This document shows positions 62,501-64,000 of a stretch of DNA of 64,000 nt, one piece after another. The position numbers were made by a program, and so were the translations under genes. This DNA is from Tribonema minus (lineage: Eukaryota > Sar > Xanthophyceae > Tribonematales > Tribonemataceae). The stretch covers positions 1 through 64,000 of the forward strand of contig JAFCMP010000390.1 in the NCBI GenBank assembly GCA_017506865.1. The letters run 5' to 3'. The notes beneath the pieces were generated by a model. That model was not told the origin of the DNA. It saw only the letters and a list, made by a program, of their open reading frames with translations, and searched no databases. Within the stretch, counting starts at the first letter, position 1; every line of letters begins with the position of its first letter.

Positions 62501-64000
62501 TTCTGACTTAAAACGCGCACGGACGCGCAGCCCTCGCTGCGACGCTCTGCATGCACGCATGCCAACAAAGTCGCAGCGTGGCAGCACAGCCACACGCACC
62601 TGCGGGTGCTCCGAGTCCTTGATAAAGGCGTCGTCGGTGGCCTTGAAGGCCTCCATGAACGCCTGCTTCACCAGGCCGTCCAGCAGCGCAAAGGACCCCT
62701 CCACGTCGTCGCCGCCGACCTCGCCGGTGCTGCGCGCGGGCAGGAGGGGGGGGGGGGCGCGTGGCGCGCGCGTGTGAGGGCACGGCTCAGTGCACAGCAG
62801 GATGGGGCAGGCGCTCTTGGGGGCAGGGCGCTGAAGTCGGCCCGTAGTCATTGTTTGAAACAAAGGAGAAAACACAAGTCAACATACATCTTACTTTTCT
62901 GGCTGCTGTTTTTTTTTTTTTTTTAAGAATTGAAAAAGAGGGTGCGGAAGTTGCACCACGCGTCGGAAACGAGTTTTCCAGAGCGAGTGCTGACTTTTCG
63001 CTGATCTGCATCCCAGCCTCGGGGGCGCGAACGACCCAGGGTGACGCCAGCTGAGCCACTCAGTCTGCCCGTCTGGTGCAAGGGCCAGGCGGTTCAACGC
63101 CCAGGCTCCCCTGTACGTAATTGCTCACTGCCTACACGCAGGTTCCACATCGCGCCTTGCAGGTCTGTCGCCGCCGCCGCTGCTCTCCCCCCTCACCTCA
63201 CGGAGCTGTCTATCGCCTCACCGTCAGCACTATCAACTGCATGCTGAACGCTGAAGGTCCGCCATCTTACACCACCGCGCATGTTCCAACCGCCGCATCA
63301 ACACTGAACCTCCATCATCGTTTACACACCATTTCCCCGACCACTATACGCACCGCCCAGCCACACCATGTCATAGCGCTGCTGACTTGTACTGTATCAA
63401 TGATATCTTACTACTCCCTCGCTTCCGGCTCAAGGTACCGCCAGCGCCCGTCGCCGTCTGCCTCACCTCATGGAGCTGTCGATCTCCGCCGCGGCAGCGC
63501 TCAGCTCCCCAGCGCGCGCCTGCAGGCTGTCGGCGAGGCGCAGGTGCAGGTTGTCCCACAGGTACTCGCTGGCCTGCGCGCCGCCGTGGCCGTCAAACAC
63601 GCCCACGAACGTCTGCGGCCACAGGTGCGTCCCCGTCAGGCCCGCCACGGCCATGTCCTGAAGGGGGGGGGGCGAAGGGGGGGGGAGCAAGGGGGAGAGC
63701 AACGGGGGGGGGGGGGGGGGCAATGAGCGACCAGGGGGGGGCACGGCAGCGGCGGATGCACGACATGGCGGCAGCGGCGGCGGCAAGAGAGAGTGGCCGA
63801 CAGACAGCGATAACGATGCACACGACAGACGGCGGCGGGTGTGGGGGGCGCTTCACAGCCACCGTGCGCGCAAGGCGGCACTTGCGTGATGGGGCAGGGC
63901 GCGCCATGTACCTGTATGATGGTGCTCTTGTCCTCCATGGACGGCCGCGACCCCATGCGCTCGCTGACTCCGTAGTCAAAGCGGTTCACGCTGAAACCGG
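59528..64000 (-). CDS. PP2C-type protein phosphatase (5' end outside window)
   Basis: Mn/Mg-dependent Ser/Thr phosphatase. Eight exons join in phase: from the window edge (likely 63993) to 63912, then 63657-63467, 62729-62600, 62252-62122, 61643-61592, 61009-60872, 60415-60269, 59791-59528 (TGA). Motifs in PP2C order: YGVSERMGSRPSMED, FVGVFDGHGG (metal-binding Asp), GSTATTALI, VYVANVGDSRTII, EDHKPQREDEEERIRNAGG, RVMGNLAVSRAFGD, DFMVLACDGLFDV, and RDNVTMILVML (metal-binding Asp). All core metal-site acids that fall in the window are present, so it should be active. After the core comes a ~65-residue Ala-rich tail ending in an acidic stretch. Acceptors of the 63657, 62729 and 61009 exons have long sense-strand C runs just upstream. 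Start codon and any targeting signal are off the window. Confidence 0.92.
62909..63120 (-). other. Possible retroposed element with A16 tail in PP2C intron
   Basis: On the minus strand a ~200-bp segment ends in 16 A residues (T run 62909-62924). It contains TGGCTCAGCTGG (63047-63058), which fits the tRNA box A consensus. A convincing box B at the right distance was not found and no target-site duplication was identified, so a SINE is only a suggestion. Confidence 0.2.

Noticed and set aside
63024-63120. tRNA gene on either strand
   Set aside because: GGTTCAACGCC on the plus strand matches box B, but no cloverleaf, acceptor stem or box A at proper spacing could be formed.

Overview
This window is nuclear DNA from a eukaryotic alga. 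Genes are dense, on both strands and spliced into many short exons (about 65 introns modelled here), and the DNA is GC-rich. Two gene types narrow the lineage. One is CCDC40/FAP172, which is needed to build motile cilia. The other is small proteins that begin with a signal peptide followed by an ASAF- or GAFAP-type motif, the mark of proteins sent to red-derived complex plastids. A flagellated alga with a secondary red plastid fits; a haptophyte is my best guess, as an inference. No operons, tRNA, rRNA or CRISPR were found.

Layout. 1-13.4 kb: 3' part of CCDC40 (+). 13.9-16.3 kb: RNase H2 subunit B (+). 16.8-19.2 kb: LSM12 (+). 20.1-31.8 kb: an inverted duplication. Each arm (A about 20.1-21.9 kb, B about 30.0-31.8 kb) carries the same small plastid-targeted gene, the short divergent promoter and the 5' end of a FANCB-like gene. 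The FANCB-like gene is intact beside arm B (31.5-36.6 kb, +) and a broken fragment beside arm A. Between the arms lies an unrecognised membrane-protein gene (-). 38.0-42.6 kb: MDR-type NADPH alkenal/quinone reductase (-). 43.7-46.3 kb: short-chain dehydrogenase (-). 47.4-52.0 kb: ZNG1/CobW zinc metallochaperone (-). 52.2-55.0 kb: cis-prenyltransferase (+), head-to-head with ZNG1. 56.8-58.2 kb: second unknown plastid-targeted protein (-). 58.6-59.1 kb: small unknown protein (+). 59.5-64.0 kb: PP2C protein phosphatase (-), running off the right edge.

The genes do not form one pathway. They cover cilium assembly, genome maintenance (RNase H2, Fanconi-like), RNA/stress biology (LSM12), redox metabolism, zinc delivery, polyprenol synthesis, signalling and plastid function.

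The most unusual feature is in the introns. In at least three unrelated genes, the edge of an exon with its splice site is copied several times into the neighbouring intron, in units of close to 100 bp. Other intron traits are runs of pure C before 3' splice sites, GC-AG introns, many GTGCGY donors and internal TTAGGG-like tracts. Exon models come from open frame, splice dinucleotides, phase and remembered family conservation; no search or transcript data were available.
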